From 9FT-COMBO-48-23 sp963754385 (GTDB lineage Bacteria > Chloroflexota > Dehalococcoidia > GIF9 > UBA5629), in NCBI GenBank assembly GCA_963754385.1, contig CAVWGE010000001.1, forward strand, positions 248,001-312,000: a stretch of DNA of 64,000 bases. The letters are read 5' to 3'. The notes below the pieces were generated by a model. The model was not told the DNA's origin. It worked only from the letters and a program-made list of their open reading frames with translations, and did no database searches. Both the position numbers and the translations under genes were made by a program. Below, one piece after another: positions 46,366-54,056 of the stretch. Each line of letters begins with the position of its first letter. Within the stretch, counting starts at the first letter, position 1.

Positions 46366-47063
46366 GTGACATCTATCTCCAGGACGCCGTGATGCATGTG
46401 CCATATTACGTGCATACGTCCAGCTACAGATGGGTCATGCGTGGCTACTACTAATGCGGTGTCCGTACCTTCGAGGGCAGCCAAGAGCACGTCGAACAAG
46501 TGTTGGGCCGTGGGATGGTCGATCTGGCCCGTAGGCTCATCGGCAAGGATGAGCTTCGGTCGATAGGCCAGGGCTCTGGCCATGGCCACTCGTTGCGCCT
46601 GCCCACCGGAGAGCTCCTCTGGCAGGCTCTCGGCGATGCTGCTGAGGTCCACGCTCTCGAGCGCAGCCAGCGCTGCCTGGCGGGTGGTCTTCGCATCAAT
46701 GTGATCGAGGAGCAACGGAAGCTCAACGTTCTCGACCGCGGTAAGGGAACCCAGGAGGCTGGGCATTTGAAATACAAAGGCAACCTTGGCCGGGCGTAGC
46801 CGCTCCAGCGGCCCGATGGCCGGCCACGTAACGCTGCCGGAGGTAGCGGTTTCAAGTCCCCCCAACAGGTACAAAAGCGTGGACTTCCCGCTGCCCGACG
46901 GTCCGGTAACAGCAATACGGTCACCGGGCATGACGGAGCACGTTGCGGAAGAGAGTGCCACCACCGGAATATAGCCAGGATACGTGCGTCCCGCGTTGTG
47001 TGCCTCTACCAATGAGAGCGACACATCTGCACTGTCCTGGCGACCAGTCAATGATTCACCCAT
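46359..47063 (-). CDS. ABC transporter ATP-binding protein (MacB/LolD type)
   Basis: A 234-residue ATPase. Walker A is GPSGSGKSTL, the signature LSGGQAQRVAMARAL and Walker B LILADEPTG; the downstream H-loop is VVATHD. Start ATG 47063 has GGGAGGG six bases upstream and overlaps the previous stop (ATGGGTGA). It also overlaps the permease start. The longer upstream frame is the antisense of nothing coding and is not used. Confidence 0.93.
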   Translation of the reverse strand: MGESLTGRQDSADVSLSLVEAHNAGRTYPGYIPVVALSSATCSVMPGDRIAVTGPSGSGKSTLLYLLGGLETATSGSVTWPAIGPLERLRPAKVAFVFQMPSLLGSLTAVENVELPLLLDHIDAKTTRQAALAALESVDLSSIAESLPEELSGGQAQRVAMARALAYRPKLILADEPTGQIDHPTAQHLFDVLLAALEGTDTALVVATHDPSVAGRMHVIWHMHHGVLEIDVTC

Positions 47064-47718
47064 CGATGACCCTCCCGTCGAGGAGGTGTACAATACGGTC
47101 GGCACGTTCCGCCAGTACGCGGCTGTGTGTCGCCACCAGCGTAGCGTCACCATTGCTACGGCGAGCTTCGAACAGCCTCAGAATATGGACTTCGGTCTCG
47201 GCATCGACCTCTCCGGTGGGTTCATCGGCCAGCAGTACTTTCGGTGCTGTAGCCAACGCCACAGCCAGGCCGGCACGTGCTGCCTCGCCACCAGATAGTT
47301 GGGAGGGATATGCCCGGCGTCTCTCCTGCAGCCCGACGAGGGTAATCAGTTGGCCCAACCGTTGCTCATCCAGCTTGCGCGCCAAGCGCATTTGCAGGCG
47401 TACATTTTCTTCTATTGAGAGGTGACCGATGAGGTTATCCGACTGGAGCAAGATGCCAATATCGGCGCCGCGGCGCGCGGCGCGCTCTGGTTCCGGGCGG
47501 CGGGTCAGTCGGATGCCGTTAAGCATTACATATCCCCCGTCCGGCTCATCAAGACCAGCCAGACATGTCAGCAAAGTAGTCTTGCCACACCCTGAAGGCC
47601 CCATCACTGCCACGAGTTCGCCTTCCTCGACATGGAGGCTCACCCCCCGTAGCGCCAGTGTTTCCTCTTCCTCGGCGTGGTAGAACCGGTAGATATCAAC
47701 TGCTTCGAGAACTCGCAT
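47056..47718 (-). CDS. ABC transporter ATP-binding protein (MacB/LolD type)
   Basis: A 220-residue ATPase, paralogous to the next one in the operon. Walker A GPSGCGKTTLL, Walker B VLLADEPTG and H-loop VATHSR are standard, but the signature reads LSGGEAARAGLAVAL, with a glycine-rich variation after the LSGG. It begins directly at the lipoprotein stop (TAAATG) without its own ribosome site. Two ATPase genes for one permease gene suggest a heterodimeric nucleotide-binding unit. Confidence 0.93.
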   Translation of the reverse strand: MRVLEAVDIYRFYHAEEEETLALRGVSLHVEEGELVAVMGPSGCGKTTLLTCLAGLDEPDGGYVMLNGIRLTRRPEPERAARRGADIGILLQSDNLIGHLSIEENVRLQMRLARKLDEQRLGQLITLVGLQERRRAYPSQLSGGEAARAGLAVALATAPKVLLADEPTGEVDAETEVHILRLFEARRSNGDATLVATHSRVLAERADRIVHLLDGRVIDG

Positions 47719-48339
47719 TTACAACCACCTGAAGCTCTGTGCCATCCGCTGCCACTGGTCAACGTTATCCGCTCCCAGAGGCGCCCAGAGGGTCAGAGTG
47801 GTCAGCTTACCACTCTGAAAGAATAGATACATATTGTTTTCGAGGCGTACCTGTTTGCCGGTGACGGGATCGGGGTCAGAGTTTGAGCTGTATTCCACTA
47901 GCACAGCAGCACCGGCTGGCAGTTGTACATCTCGGATCTTATCGACCTGTACCGCTCTGCTGGATTTCAGCAGCGTCGCTACCTCGTTGGTACGAGCGCT
48001 TGCCGCGGTCAGGGCAGCAGGAGCTTGGGTGATGGTGACCTTGACACCATCAAGCTTATCGACGAAGCTTACATCCGCCTCTTGCGTGCTGCGGGCCCAT
48101 CCCTCTGGCACCTCGAGCTGATACCCGCCCTCTGCAGAGCGGTACGCAACGAATACCTGACTATCGGGGATGTCTCCCGGAGGATTCTTCTCGGGGGCTA
48201 CCGGTTTCTCGTTTTGCACCACAGACGCTTGTGGAGGGGCACTCGGCGTGCTCTTGACGCACCCGCTGGCAAGGCTTACCAAGAGAAGCACACTTATAGC
48301 TAGAACCATAAATGTGCCTATAGTCTTCGTTATCTTCAT
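47719..48339 (-). CDS. Putative lipoprotein of the ABC operon
   Basis: A 206-residue secreted lipoprotein with a signal (about 4-26) and lipobox LASGC, acylated cysteine at residue 27, then a Pro/Ala-rich linker. The mature domain has the PsbP-like EVPEGWARSTQ and TNEVATLLKS pattern seen in small photosystem-like or substrate-capture lipoproteins. ATG 48339 is preferred; an ATG seven codons earlier is possible. It heads the ABC operon and may be the external partner of the FtsX-like permease. Confidence 0.8.
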   Translation of the reverse strand: MKITKTIGTFMVLAISVLLLVSLASGCVKSTPSAPPQASVVQNEKPVAPEKNPPGDIPDSQVFVAYRSAEGGYQLEVPEGWARSTQEADVSFVDKLDGVKVTITQAPAALTAASARTNEVATLLKSSRAVQVDKIRDVQLPAGAAVLVEYSSNSDPDPVTGKQVRLENNMYLFFQSGKLTTLTLWAPLGADNVDQWQRMAQSFRWL

Positions 48340-48411
48340 CGTTCCAACCGTTCTATTCATTGATTATAACCATTCTATCCTTGCCAGGTTCGGCTTTCAT
48401 TGTCTGGCATC

Positions 48412-49566
48412 TTACTGGCTGGGTGGTGGGCTTTGAGCAAGGGTGGCATAAGTAGTATAGTAAGCTTCACCGCGCCAGTAGGTTATTTTTACCTTCTGGC
48501 CGATTTGATAGGAGTTTATGGTCTGTATTAACTCGCTCACATCGTTGATTTCCTTGCCTTCGATAGCCGTGATAACGTCGCCCTGCATGATACCAGCTTT
48601 ATCCGCCGGGCTGCTAGCGCCGACCTGAGTTACGAGCACTCCCTTGTCAACACCCAGTCCATATCTGAAAGCCACAAACTGGTCAACGGTGTAGAGGCTT
48701 ACTCCCAGATAGGGCCGTATGACATAACCATTCTTAATCAACTGGTCTATAATGGGTTTCGCCTCTTTGACGCTTATGGCATAACCCATGCCTTCTACGC
48801 CTACCTGCGCCACTTTAGCACTGTTGATACCAACTACCTCACCTAGCAGATTTACTAGAGGACCTCCGCTGTTACCCGGATTGATAGCAGCATCTGTCTG
48901 AATGAGGTCATATAGAGTCTCTCCCGGAGATATGGATAAAGAAACCCCCACAGCGCTGACAATCCCTTTGGTAGCGCTTATCCCCATACCGAGTGAATTG
49001 CCAATAGCTACCACCCACTCGCCAACATGTAGTTTTGAGGAGTCGCCAATCCGAAGCGCTGGTAGATTCTGGGCTTTAATCTTGACTATCGCCAGGTCAG
49101 CGACAGCATCAGTGTGTACGGATTCTGCCGGGAAAGTCCTGCCGTCTTCTAACGTTACCGTAATATTCTTTGCACCCTCGACAACATGATTATTAGTAAC
49201 GATGAGTCCATCTTTATCAAGAATCCAACCTGAACCGGCGCCTTGCTGGGTAAACGAACTGCCAAAGACATTATAACCCGGCACCTCAGTAGTAATTGCC
49301 ACTACCGAGGGTCTGACTTCGGCTATTACGGAGACAAAATCGGGAAAAGGCGAAGGAGTTTTGCTATCAACTAGCACTTGAGCAGGACTAATCGGAGTTG
49401 GGGCAGATGCTGGCGGAGAAGGACTGGTTGGGATGGCCGCTGGCATCGGGCTGGACACTGGTGAGGCAGTTGTGCCAGGCAATGCACAACTGGTAACTAA
49501 CAAAAGAACTACAAATATGATTAAGGAAGCCAAAATGTGTTTCGCTTTCATGATTTTAGTTTTCAT
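48412..49566 (-). CDS. HtrA/DegP-type serine protease
   Basis: A 384-residue envelope protease. A lipobox LVTSC places an acylated cysteine at residue 27, followed by a Pro/Ser/Thr linker. The trypsin-like domain has the triad H (TNNHVVEGA), D (AVADLAIVK) and S (NPGNSGGPL); a single PDZ domain follows (GVLVTQVGASSPADKAGI, GDVITAIEG). Start ATG 49566 has GAAGGAG upstream. It should degrade or chaperone misfolded exported proteins and is anchored to the membrane. Confidence 0.95.
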   Translation of the reverse strand: MKTKIMKAKHILASLIIFVVLLLVTSCALPGTTASPVSSPMPAAIPTSPSPPASAPTPISPAQVLVDSKTPSPFPDFVSVIAEVRPSVVAITTEVPGYNVFGSSFTQQGAGSGWILDKDGLIVTNNHVVEGAKNITVTLEDGRTFPAESVHTDAVADLAIVKIKAQNLPALRIGDSSKLHVGEWVVAIGNSLGMGISATKGIVSAVGVSLSISPGETLYDLIQTDAAINPGNSGGPLVNLLGEVVGINSAKVAQVGVEGMGYAISVKEAKPIIDQLIKNGYVIRPYLGVSLYTVDQFVAFRYGLGVDKGVLVTQVGASSPADKAGIMQGDVITAIEGKEINDVSELIQTINSYQIGQKVKITYWRGEAYYTTYATLAQSPPPSQ

Positions 49567-49603
49567 ACTCTTCTCCTTCAAAGTTAGCAAAATATATTCA
49601 GTG

Positions 49604-49642
49604 GCGATAAAGGCGGGGATTAATGGTCCCCGCCTTTATCGC
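49604..49642 (-). terminator. Terminator hairpin, copy A of a duplicated sequence
   Basis: Perfect 16-bp stem: GCGATAAAGGCGGGGA at 49604-49619 with TCCCCGCCTTTATCGC at 49627-49642, seven-base loop. It follows the Ig-like lipoprotein gene by about 110 bases on the minus strand. A close copy occurs at 50289-50325. Confidence 0.75.
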
Positions 49643-49753
49643 TACCGGATGTTGGCTTGTTCTAGTCTTCGACAGCCTCTTGCCCCGGCGCGTTCTAAGC
49701 ACCAGCTACCTCGGTGGCATCGTTGCCAGCCTGTTCTGTACGGATGTTCCCAC

Positions 49754-50101
49754 CTATTTCACGGTGACAGGGACAGTAACTGTCTTAGTCACTTTACCCT
49801 CAGTATAAGAAACGGTAATGCTAGCTGCACCGGCAGCTAGCCCCTTAACCAGCCCACCTTTAGTAACTGTAGCTATTTTCTCATTGCTGCTCTTGTAGGT
49901 ACTTGTCACAGTGACAGTCTTTGTCGTCCCTTTAGTGTAGTTAGCAGTTATTGTCAGTTGCTGGGTTGCATTGGCAGCCAAGCTAACCGTGCTTGGCGTA
50001 GCTTTTATAGATGTCAAAGCAGCTGCCGCACACCCTACCGAAGCAACAATCAATAGAGAAGCAAGTCCAGTGATTGCTAGTATTCTTAGTATCTTACCCA
50101 T
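49754..50101 (-). CDS. Ig-like domain (BIG2) lipoprotein
   Basis: A 115-residue lipoprotein. Start ATG 50101 follows AAAGGAGG. The signal ends in ASVGC, cysteine at residue 24. The mature part is one bacterial Ig-like group 2 domain, with ATPSTVSLAANATQQLTIT, NEKIATVTKGGLVKGLAAG and the closing TVTVPVTVK. Such domains bind or space other surface structures. The gene is flanked by near-identical hairpins. Confidence 0.88.
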   Translation of the reverse strand: MGKILRILAITGLASLLIVASVGCAAAALTSIKATPSTVSLAANATQQLTITANYTKGTTKTVTVTSTYKSSNEKIATVTKGGLVKGLAAGAASITVSYTEGKVTKTVTVPVTVK

Positions 50102-50288
50102 AATTAGCCTCCTTTCTGTTATGAATAACCTATCGTTCTTTGACTGAGCTATCATACCCGCACATAGGCGTTTTTCATCTCTACATGGTATTACCTCCCA
50201 TTGCTGTCTGTCATTTTGCCTAGCATTGGCGGTTCATGTTCGGTTATTCACCCTGTCTCTGCTGAGTTTGTTTGCTAGACTTCAGTGG

Positions 50289-50325
50289 CGATAAGGGCGG
50301 GAACCAGTAATCCCCGCCCTTATCG
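50289..50325 (-). terminator. Terminator hairpin, copy B of a duplicated sequence
   Basis: CGATAAGGGCGGG at 50289-50301 pairs with CCCGCCCTTATCG at 50313-50325, eleven-base loop. It lies just after the PepSY gene stop on the minus strand. Shared flanks CAGTGGCGATAA and CCGGATG link it to copy A. Confidence 0.75.
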
Positions 50326-50345
50326 TTGCCGGATGCTGACTGAGT

Positions 50346-50873
50346 CTAGTTTTCAGCAGTGCCTTTCCCTTCAAGCTGCACTCCGCTATCGAGCTCGGCT
50401 GCTTCTGTATATAAAATCTGTCCGTTGCCAGCGTCCACCTTAACGTCCTTTCCCTTGCTCAGCTCCACGCCGTACACCAGAAAGCCGTTCTCGTTGCCAA
50501 GCTCTGTCTTGATAACAGTAGTGCCAGGGTTGGCAGCCAGAGCAGCCGCTTCCGCGTCGGCGGCGCTGATGGTGGCTTTACTCTGCAGTGTAGCCGCCTC
50601 ATCAGCCTCACTCATGCCCTTGTATTGCGTCTCGTCCACGGTGATAGAACCTGTGTGCTGGGGCTGTTGCTCATCGACCTGGTTTTGGTCCCCTGCCTGC
50701 TCTTCAACCTTGCCCACAGCGGAATCATTATTCGGGCCTTGTGCAACGGTCTGTATTGGAAGGCTGTTGTGTTGTGTCTGGGCAAAAACGGACCCTATGG
50801 CAAGGTTCCCGAGGAAGAACATGCCTGTGAGCGCCGCAGCTATGCCGGTCCCGGTCAGCACCTTCTTCAACAT
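50346..50873 (-). CDS. PepSY domain protein
   Basis: A 175-residue exported protein. A signal peptide or anchor (about 5-30) is followed by a low-complexity Gln-rich linker and one PepSY domain (ISAADAEAAALAANPG, then VYGVELSKGKDVKVDAG). PepSY domains often restrain proteases or sit with sensor kinases. A perfect ribosome site AAAGGAGG precedes ATG 50873. It is divergent from the OmpR-type regulator gene 208 bases away, so it is a likely target or input of that two-component system. Confidence 0.88.
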   Translation of the reverse strand: MLKKVLTGTGIAAALTGMFFLGNLAIGSVFAQTQHNSLPIQTVAQGPNNDSAVGKVEEQAGDQNQVDEQQPQHTGSITVDETQYKGMSEADEAATLQSKATISAADAEAAALAANPGTTVIKTELGNENGFLVYGVELSKGKDVKVDAGNGQILYTEAAELDSGVQLEGKGTAEN

Positions 50874-51017
50874 TTGGCTTTCACCTCCTTTCTTTCAGTT
50901 TCGACAGAGAATCTTTTCTTTGTCGTTAATTTCAGTTTAGCAGACCCACGTGAACCTGCTATTAACAGACCATGAACCTCAGATTAAAAATACACCTTTT
51001 TTCATAAAAGTCCGCTG

Positions 51018-51049
51018 TTCATCTAATATTCATCTTACTGTGCTATAAT
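51018..51049 (+). promoter_or_regulatory. Promoter with OmpR-type direct repeats
   Basis: TTCATCTAATA at 51018-51028 is repeated as TTCATCTTACT at 51029-51039 (11-base period), directly upstream of a consensus TATAAT at 51044-51049. No -35 box sits at the right distance, as expected of an activator-dependent promoter. A third TTCAT lies at 51001. Auto-activation by the downstream regulator is inferred. Confidence 0.6.
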
Positions 51050-51080
51050 TTCCATATTGGGCTCTCTGGGAAGGTGATTT

Positions 51081-51752
51081 ATGAGGATTCTCGTCGTTGA
51101 AGATGAAAGGCGGCTCTGTGGCATTATCAAGCGGGGACTTCTGGAGGAAGGCTACGTGGTTGATGTGGCATACGATGGTGAGGAAGGGGAATACATGGCC
51201 GGGAGCGCTCCATATGACCTTATCCTTCTTGACATCATGTTACCCAAAAAGAATGGAGTCGAGATTTGCCGCGACTTACGACTGAAGAAGGTAAACACAT
51301 CAATCTTCATGTTAACGGCAAAAGATACAGTCGAAGACAGGGTCAAGGGTCTCGATGCTGGAGCCGACGATTACTTGGTCAAGCCCTTCGCATTCAACGA
51401 GCTGCTGGCCAGGATTCGGGCTTTGTTGAGACGAACAGGGTTATCCAAGTCGCCGAGGCTTCAGGTGGGAGACCTGGTCATGGATACCCTGACCAGAGAG
51501 GTATGGCGCGGGCAGAGAAGCATTGAACTGACCAGCAAAGAATACACGATACTGGAGTACTTCGTGCGTCACCCCAATGTGGTCATTACACGAACAATGC
51601 TAGAAGAACACGCCTGGGATTATGAATTTGACAGTATATCCAACATTATAGATGTCTATATTCGAAGAATCCGTAGCAAGATTGACGAGGAGGGCCAGGG
51701 TAGCCTGATTCAAACAATAAGGAGAGCTGGCTACCGGATGAAAGCAGCATGA
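51081..51752 (+). CDS. OmpR family response regulator
   Basis: A 223-residue transcription factor. The receiver domain (1-118) has the acidic pair E8/D9, phosphorylation site D51 in LILLDIMLP and K102 in LVKPF. The C-terminal winged helix (about 125-222) ends DVYIRRIRSKID ... GYRM. Ribosome site AAGGTGA precedes ATG 51081. Its stop overlaps the kinase start (ATGA), so the pair is translated together. Likely targets are its own promoter and the divergent PepSY gene. Confidence 0.96.
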   Translation: MRILVVEDERRLCGIIKRGLLEEGYVVDVAYDGEEGEYMAGSAPYDLILLDIMLPKKNGVEICRDLRLKKVNTSIFMLTAKDTVEDRVKGLDAGADDYLVKPFAFNELLARIRALLRRTGLSKSPRLQVGDLVMDTLTREVWRGQRSIELTSKEYTILEYFVRHPNVVITRTMLEEHAWDYEFDSISNIIDVYIRRIRSKIDEEGQGSLIQTIRRAGYRMKAA

Positions 51753-53125
51753 GATTTGTCAAGAGCATCAGATTCCGTCTGACCATTTGGTACCTGGCTC
51801 TCATGGTAGCGCTATTACTCCTCTTTGGCATGATGTCATATTTTATGCTCTCGCAGAGCCTGTATCAAGGGCTTGACGACTCGTTGGAGACTCGTGCCCT
51901 GGCGTTGGAGAATTCACTGGACGTTTGGAACGGGCACATCGACCTCGGGATTACGCTGCAGCCAAGCGAGCTGGTGTTACTTTATGGGAGCGATGGAAGC
52001 CTGCTGCAAGGGTTTGGCTGGGGTGTGAAAGTCCCAAATATTGATACACTGGTGGCACAAGCCCTTGAAAGTCATGTCTCGTTCTTTACTATCCAAACTG
52101 CAAATAGGCAGGAAATCCGGCTCTACGTTGCACCGCTCACGAGCGAACTGGGAATTGATGCGATTGTCATAGGCCGCTCGACAGTAGCAGTAACGGAAGT
52201 CCTGGAAAACTTTAAGAATATCCTCATCTTTGCATCTCTGGCTGTGATGGCATTAGCAGGGGGTGGCGGTTTCTTCATGGCAAATCGAGTGCTGAAGCCG
52301 GTGGAGCGTATCAGGCAGACAGCACAAGAAATAGGAGAGAGCGACTTAAGCCGGAGGATACAGGTAGCTAGCGAGGATGAAGTCGGGCGATTGGCGTCAA
52401 CCCTAAACCAGATGATCGAACGTCTTGAGGCAGCATTCAGTCGCCAGCGCCAGTTCACAGCTGATGCTTCTCATGAGCTGCGTACGCCCTTGGCTATTGT
52501 GCAGGCCGAGTCCACACTGGCGCTGCGCAAGAAAAGGACACAGGAGGATTATCGCAAGTCTCTTGAGTTGATTTCCCAGGAGGCAGGACACATGTCGGCC
52601 GTCGTTGGTAAGTTGTTGTACCTGGCTCGCATCGATGCAGGTAATGACCAGGTGAACTTTGAGAGAATCAATCTTAAGGAACTTCTCACTGAACTGTCTT
52701 CAGATATAGAAGTACTTGCCCGGGAAAAGGGCCTGGAATTTAAGCTTGCTCCACTGGAAGGCCTGATATTAGAAGGTGACAGGGTAAAGCTGGAGCAACT
52801 GTTTCTGAATCTTCTGGAGAATGCCATCAGGTACACCCCCAGTGGGGGCAGTATATCTGCCTCTGTCGTGAGGGAAGGCAAGACAGCAGTGATAGCTATT
52901 AAAGACACGGGCATCGGCATCTCAAAAGAGCACATACCTCATCTCTTCGAGCGTTTCTACCGCGTGGATAAGGCTCGGTCACGAGCTGAGGGTGGCGCAG
53001 GCCTCGGTCTGGCAATCTGTAAACATATCGCTCAAGTTCACAACGGTAAGATCAAGGTAGAAAGCCAGGCTGGTAAAGGGAGTACTTTTTCCGTATCACT
53101 ACCGCTTGCAGAGAGCAGCGAGTAA
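51749..53125 (+). CDS. Membrane sensor histidine kinase
   Basis: A 458-residue kinase. Two membrane helices (about 12-33 and 152-175) enclose an extracytoplasmic sensor of about 120 residues; a HAMP domain follows (NRVLKPVERIRQTAQEIGE), then the H-box with H242 in ASHELRTPLAIV, N-box ENAIRYTPSGG, DTGIGIS and GAGLGLAICK. It is the partner of the preceding regulator (four-base overlap). The signal it senses is unknown; the adjacent PepSY protein might modulate it. Confidence 0.95.
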   Translation: MRFVKSIRFRLTIWYLALMVALLLLFGMMSYFMLSQSLYQGLDDSLETRALALENSLDVWNGHIDLGITLQPSELVLLYGSDGSLLQGFGWGVKVPNIDTLVAQALESHVSFFTIQTANRQEIRLYVAPLTSELGIDAIVIGRSTVAVTEVLENFKNILIFASLAVMALAGGGGFFMANRVLKPVERIRQTAQEIGESDLSRRIQVASEDEVGRLASTLNQMIERLEAAFSRQRQFTADASHELRTPLAIVQAESTLALRKKRTQEDYRKSLELISQEAGHMSAVVGKLLYLARIDAGNDQVNFERINLKELLTELSSDIEVLAREKGLEFKLAPLEGLILEGDRVKLEQLFLNLLENAIRYTPSGGSISASVVREGKTAVIAIKDTGIGISKEHIPHLFERFYRVDKARSRAEGGAGLGLAICKHIAQVHNGKIKVESQAGKGSTFSVSLPLAESSE

Positions 53126-53250
53126 CAACCACAAACAAAACTAAAGTAAGTATTTCAGAGTACAACAATTGAGAGGACATTCCTTTTCGCGAGACAAGGG
53201 GTAAAGTAAACAAGAACTTCAGCCGCAGGGAACTACTGGCAATAGGAGGT

Positions 53251-53889
53251 TTGGCAGTCCTCGCCATAGCTATTTGTATTTGCGCTCGATGGGAGCCACG
53301 TTTCCCCGGAGACCTGCATCTGACACTTCTGGTGCAATCTGTCGATGGTAAGTCATTGCGTTCACTGATGGAGTGGGTTTCGTACCTCACGGGCAGCTGG
53401 CGAGCTGCAGTACTAGTCGTTGCCAGCGGTATCGTGGTCTGGCGCTGTCTGGGTAGATTGGAGGGTGGCTTGGTTCTAGCGGCGGGGTTAAGTAGCCTGC
53501 TTGGCTCCCCCATTAAGATCGCGGTTAACCGTCCGCGGCCGACAGCCGCCTTAGTCCAGGTATTTGCTACTGAACACGGGACAGGATTTCCCAGCGGCCA
53601 TGCTTTATTTGCTGCTGTGGTTCTGGGATTCCTGACCTATTTGGCTGTTACTCATCTGCGCAGGCATAGTCTTCGGACGCTAAGCTTCGCAGGCCTTCTA
53701 ACGTTAATTCTCTTGATAGGTATCTCACGGGTTTATCTTGGTGCCCATTGGCCCAGCGACGTTCTGGGAGGATATCTGGTCGGTGCAGCATTCTTGGCGG
53801 TGCTAATCTGGTTGTACCGTATGTGGCAGCTCCATCTCGGGGCAAGGAATGCAAAGCAATGGAACAAAGGAAAAACATTTTTCGATTGA
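53251..53889 (+). CDS. PAP2 family phosphatase
   Basis: A 212-residue membrane phosphatase with five to six helices and the three PAP2 motifs: KIAVNRPRP, PSGHALF and SRVYLGAHWPSD. It probably dephosphorylates undecaprenyl pyrophosphate or phosphatidate at the outer face. The TTG start at 53251 is doubtful, since AGGAGG is only one base upstream and the frame continues upstream with protein-like NKNFSRRELLAIGGL to a TGA near 53171 but has no ATG/GTG/TTG there. The true start may be a rarer codon such as CTG 53236. Confidence 0.85.
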   Translation: MAVLAIAICICARWEPRFPGDLHLTLLVQSVDGKSLRSLMEWVSYLTGSWRAAVLVVASGIVVWRCLGRLEGGLVLAAGLSSLLGSPIKIAVNRPRPTAALVQVFATEHGTGFPSGHALFAAVVLGFLTYLAVTHLRRHSLRTLSFAGLLTLILLIGISRVYLGAHWPSDVLGGYLVGAAFLAVLIWLYRMWQLHLGARNAKQWNKGKTFFD

Positions 53890-54056
53890 ACAAAAAGCCA
53901 TCCTGTTACCTGAACTGTATATCCCAGATTGGTATTTCCCATGATTGACAGCTTTCTTCTCATGTTATCAATAGGCACTAATTGACTTTTCCTAATCAGA
54001 CTCGTATCCTTGACCTTATGTTTCATAAGAAAGTTCTAATTTAGTGAGGCCATGAT

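Noticed and set aside
48361..48370. TATAAT on the minus strand just before the lipoprotein gene
   Set aside because: No acceptable -35 box at 16-18 bases, so not called as a promoter.
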